Positions 6,306-7,227 of a DNA stretch of 7,227 nt are shown here, piece by piece. Under the pieces are notes generated by a model. It did no database searches. It was not told the origin of the DNA and worked only from the letters and a program-made list of their open reading frames with translations. A program made the position numbers and the translations under genes. Location: the NCBI GenBank assembly GCA_026709725.1, contig JAPOSK010000211.1, positions 1 through 7,227 of the forward strand. The letters are read 5' to 3'. Source of the DNA: Paracoccaceae bacterium. GTDB taxonomy: Bacteria; Pseudomonadota; Alphaproteobacteria; Rhodobacterales; Rhodobacteraceae. Each line of letters opens with the position of its first letter. Position 1 is the first letter of the stretch.

Positions 6306-6695
6306 TTCCCTGTGCGTCGAGATTGGCGGTTCATGGACGGCATCGTCTTCGTTTTGTATACCGGGACTTCGTTTTGCGTACCGGGACGCCCTGGCGCGAC
6401 CCTCCCGAGCACGATGGCCCTCGAGGTCGACAGAGCCCGCACCACCCCCGGAGCCGGAACGGCACCGGGGCGCGGATCATGCGGGGCCTGCGGCATACAC
6501 GGGTGATGACAGTGACGATGGTGATGCAGTCCGCCTGCGCATGCCGGACTCCTCCGCTGCCATCATTGGGATCATGGGTCCAGGCACACAAGCACACCGC
6601 CGTGCCCTGCTGAACGGTCCAGGAATGGCCCGCCCCTGATTGACATCCCGCACCAGATCGGGCTGAGCCGCGGCGGGCGGGCAACAGTGACAGCT
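6306..6695 (+). pseudogene. Decayed IS5-family (IS427-like) transposase fragment
   Basis: No single frame is open, but five blocks typical of IS5/IS427-type DDE transposases appear in the right order and at about the right spacing. They are: RRDWRFMDGIVFVLYTGT (frame of 6312); FVLRTGTPWRDPPEHDGP (6368-6421, compare the family motif NGI-VLRTGxPWRDLPExxGP); DGDAVRLRMPDSS (6517-6555, compare DGDxxMIDSS, the first catalytic Asp); VQAHKHTA (6578-6601, compare VRxHQHxA); and IGLSRGGRAT (6657-6686, compare GRSRGGLTT). Frame changes separate them: a 20-bp tandem duplication between blocks one and two, a shift between blocks two and three, about 22 extra bases after DSS, and another shift before the last block. 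A TGA at 6303 closes the first block upstream. No similarity continues past about 6690, so the 3' half is lost. Terminal inverted repeats and target duplication are not visible. It is non-functional. Confidence 0.75.
6348..6387 (+). repeat. 20-bp tandem duplication inside the transposase relic
   Basis: TTCGTTTTGTATACCGGGAC (6348-6367) is followed directly by TTCGTTTTGCGTACCGGGAC (6368-6387), identical at 18 of 20 positions. Each copy encodes the same transposase segment (FVLYTGT or FVLRTGT) in its own frame. The 20-base length therefore shifts the frame and explains one of the breaks in the gene. Confidence 0.9.
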
Positions 6696-6740
6696 CCTGT
6701 ATCAGTGACAGGAGAAGGCCTGATAGTTCTGATCAGGAAC
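6685..6740. repeat. Cluster of direct and inverted repeats at relic/nuclease junction
   Basis: CAGTGACAG occurs at 6685-6693 and again at 6703-6711. CTCCTGT (6694-6700) pairs with ACAGGAG (6708-6714) around a seven-base loop. CCTGAT (6719-6724) pairs with ATCAGG (6732-6737) around a seven-base loop, competing with a near-palindrome centred on CTGATCAG (6729-6736). The cluster lies just where transposase similarity stops and 3' of the minus-strand nuclease gene. It could act as a transcript end for that gene or mark a rearrangement joint. No T-run follows the stems on the minus strand. Confidence 0.4.
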
Positions 6741-6764
6741 GCAATTCCAGAACCTTTCGTTCAT
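6702..6764 (-). CDS. 20-codon ORF behind a strong ribosome binding site (small protein or gene stub)
   Basis: On the minus strand the nuclease stop TGA (6778-6776) is followed by CGAAGGAGGAG and then ATG at 6764. AAGGAGG matches the anti-Shine-Dalgarno sequence over seven bases, though it is only two bases from the ATG. The frame encodes 20 residues beginning MNERFWNCVPDQ and ends at TGA (6704-6702), inside a hairpin. The product has no motif I know. Either it is a true small protein translated after the nuclease, or it is the surviving start of a second gene whose body was removed when the transposase-relic DNA was joined here. I favour the stub but cannot decide. Confidence 0.25.
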   Translation of the reverse strand: MNERFWNCVPDQNYQAFSCH

Positions 6765-6775
6765 CTCCTCCTTCG

Positions 6776-7227
6776 TCATATTTTAGTCAACTTTAGCAAC
6801 AGATCATGCCAAGCACGGCGGTGCACATGATCAGCCCGTCTGTCCAATTCCGTTCCGATTTCACGCAACATCGTTGGCCGCCAGTCTTCGGAAAGCAGCG
6901 CAAACGCCGCATTGGCCAAATCCACAATATCAATCTGATTGATATTCAGGCCGGACGCCCACGCTGTTTCCACATTGCGGCGAATTTCCTCTCGTTCATC
7001 CTCCCTAACATCAGAAGTGGCAAAAAGGAGGCTCGAAAGTGGATCGGAAGACGCTCTGGCTTTACGCGTTGAAGATCGAATGTCCGCCATGGTCAGGGCC
7101 CGATCCTTGACCTCAACCGCTAACACCAAGTTTCCGCTACCGTCGAAGCACATTACATCGCCGGGCACGCCGCCGGATGAATCAGATTCATTCAGCCCCT
7201 GCGACGTCACACTTTCAAAGATTGAGA
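6776..7227 (-). CDS. PD-(D/E)xK restriction endonuclease, probably SacI family (5' end outside window)
   Basis: C-terminal part of a gene read from beyond the right edge. The frame stays open past the GTG at 7210 to the edge (…SIFES upstream of VTSQGLNES), so that GTG is probably internal. Numbering from it, SGGVPGDVMCFD (12-23) and LAVEVKDR (30-37) form a PD-(D/E)xK-type site: Asp18, Glu33 and Lys35 are the candidate metal-binding and catalytic residues. The run QGLNES-SGGVPGD-CF-LAVEVKDR and the tail with HRRAWHDLL (131-139) resemble the SacI type II restriction endonuclease family as I remember it. The nuclease class is more certain than the family. It would cut foreign DNA in the cytoplasm together with a cognate methyltransferase, which is not seen here and may lie to the right. 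It ends in TGA. Confidence 0.7.
   Translation of the reverse strand, partial: SIFESVTSQGLNESDSSGGVPGDVMCFDGSGNLVLAVEVKDRALTMADIRSSTRKARASSDPLSSLLFATSDVREDEREEIRRNVETAWASGLNINQIDIVDLANAAFALLSEDWRPTMLREIGTELDRRADHVHRRAWHDLLLKLTKI

Noticed and set aside
6038..6496. Minus-strand frame of 152 codons and plus-strand frame 6008-6286 upstream of the importer
   Set aside because: Low-quality Pro/Arg/His-rich products without motifs; the minus frame also overlaps transposase motifs on the plus strand.
6331..6684. Minus-strand frame of 117 codons
   Set aside because: It is antisense to the transposase relic and has no similarity I can see.
1..7227. CRISPR array, tRNA or rRNA genes
   Set aside because: I looked for regularly spaced repeats and for cloverleaf-type or rRNA-like conserved segments and saw none.

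Overview
The window reads as a piece of a GC-rich proteobacterial chromosome. An alphaproteobacterium is my inference from codon use, operon style and protein flavour; no marker gene proves it. It has two halves. Positions 1 to about 5950 hold an amine-handling region of intact genes. Positions about 5950 to 7227 are accessory DNA with a decayed insertion sequence and part of a restriction-type nuclease.

Layout: (1) 2-1741, plus strand, is the C-terminal five-sixths or so of a trimethylamine/dimethylamine/histamine dehydrogenase-family iron-sulfur flavoprotein, cut by the left edge. (2) 1742-2054 is a gap between convergent genes with one clear hairpin. (3) 2055-5948, minus strand, is a compact four-gene ABC importer operon of the spermidine/putrescine (PotABCD) family. 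It is transcribed right to left in the order ATPase, permease, permease, binding protein, with a 1-base overlap and short gaps. (4) 5949 to about 6305 is non-coding, with a palindrome overlapping a possible promoter for the importer operon and two hairpins. (5) About 6306-6695 is a badly decayed IS5-family transposase, recognisable in five blocks spread over all three plus-strand frames and broken by a 20-bp tandem duplication. (6) 6702-6764, minus strand, is a 20-codon ORF behind a very strong ribosome binding site, just after the next gene. (7) 6776 to the right edge, minus strand, is the C-terminal part of a PD-(D/E)xK nuclease that resembles the SacI restriction endonuclease family.

How the genes may work together: the binding protein keeps most amine-contacting residues of E. 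coli PotD but changes several, so it probably binds a cationic amine that need not be spermidine. The dehydrogenase keeps the active-site Trp of the family but has Asp where trimethylamine dehydrogenase has Trp355. As I recall, that Trp/Asp pair is seen in histamine dehydrogenase. An importer for a small amine next to an amine-oxidising flavoenzyme suggests an uptake-plus-oxidation module for a primary amine or diamine such as histamine or putrescine. This is inference: the two units are convergent and not co-transcribed. I see no tRNA, rRNA or CRISPR array.
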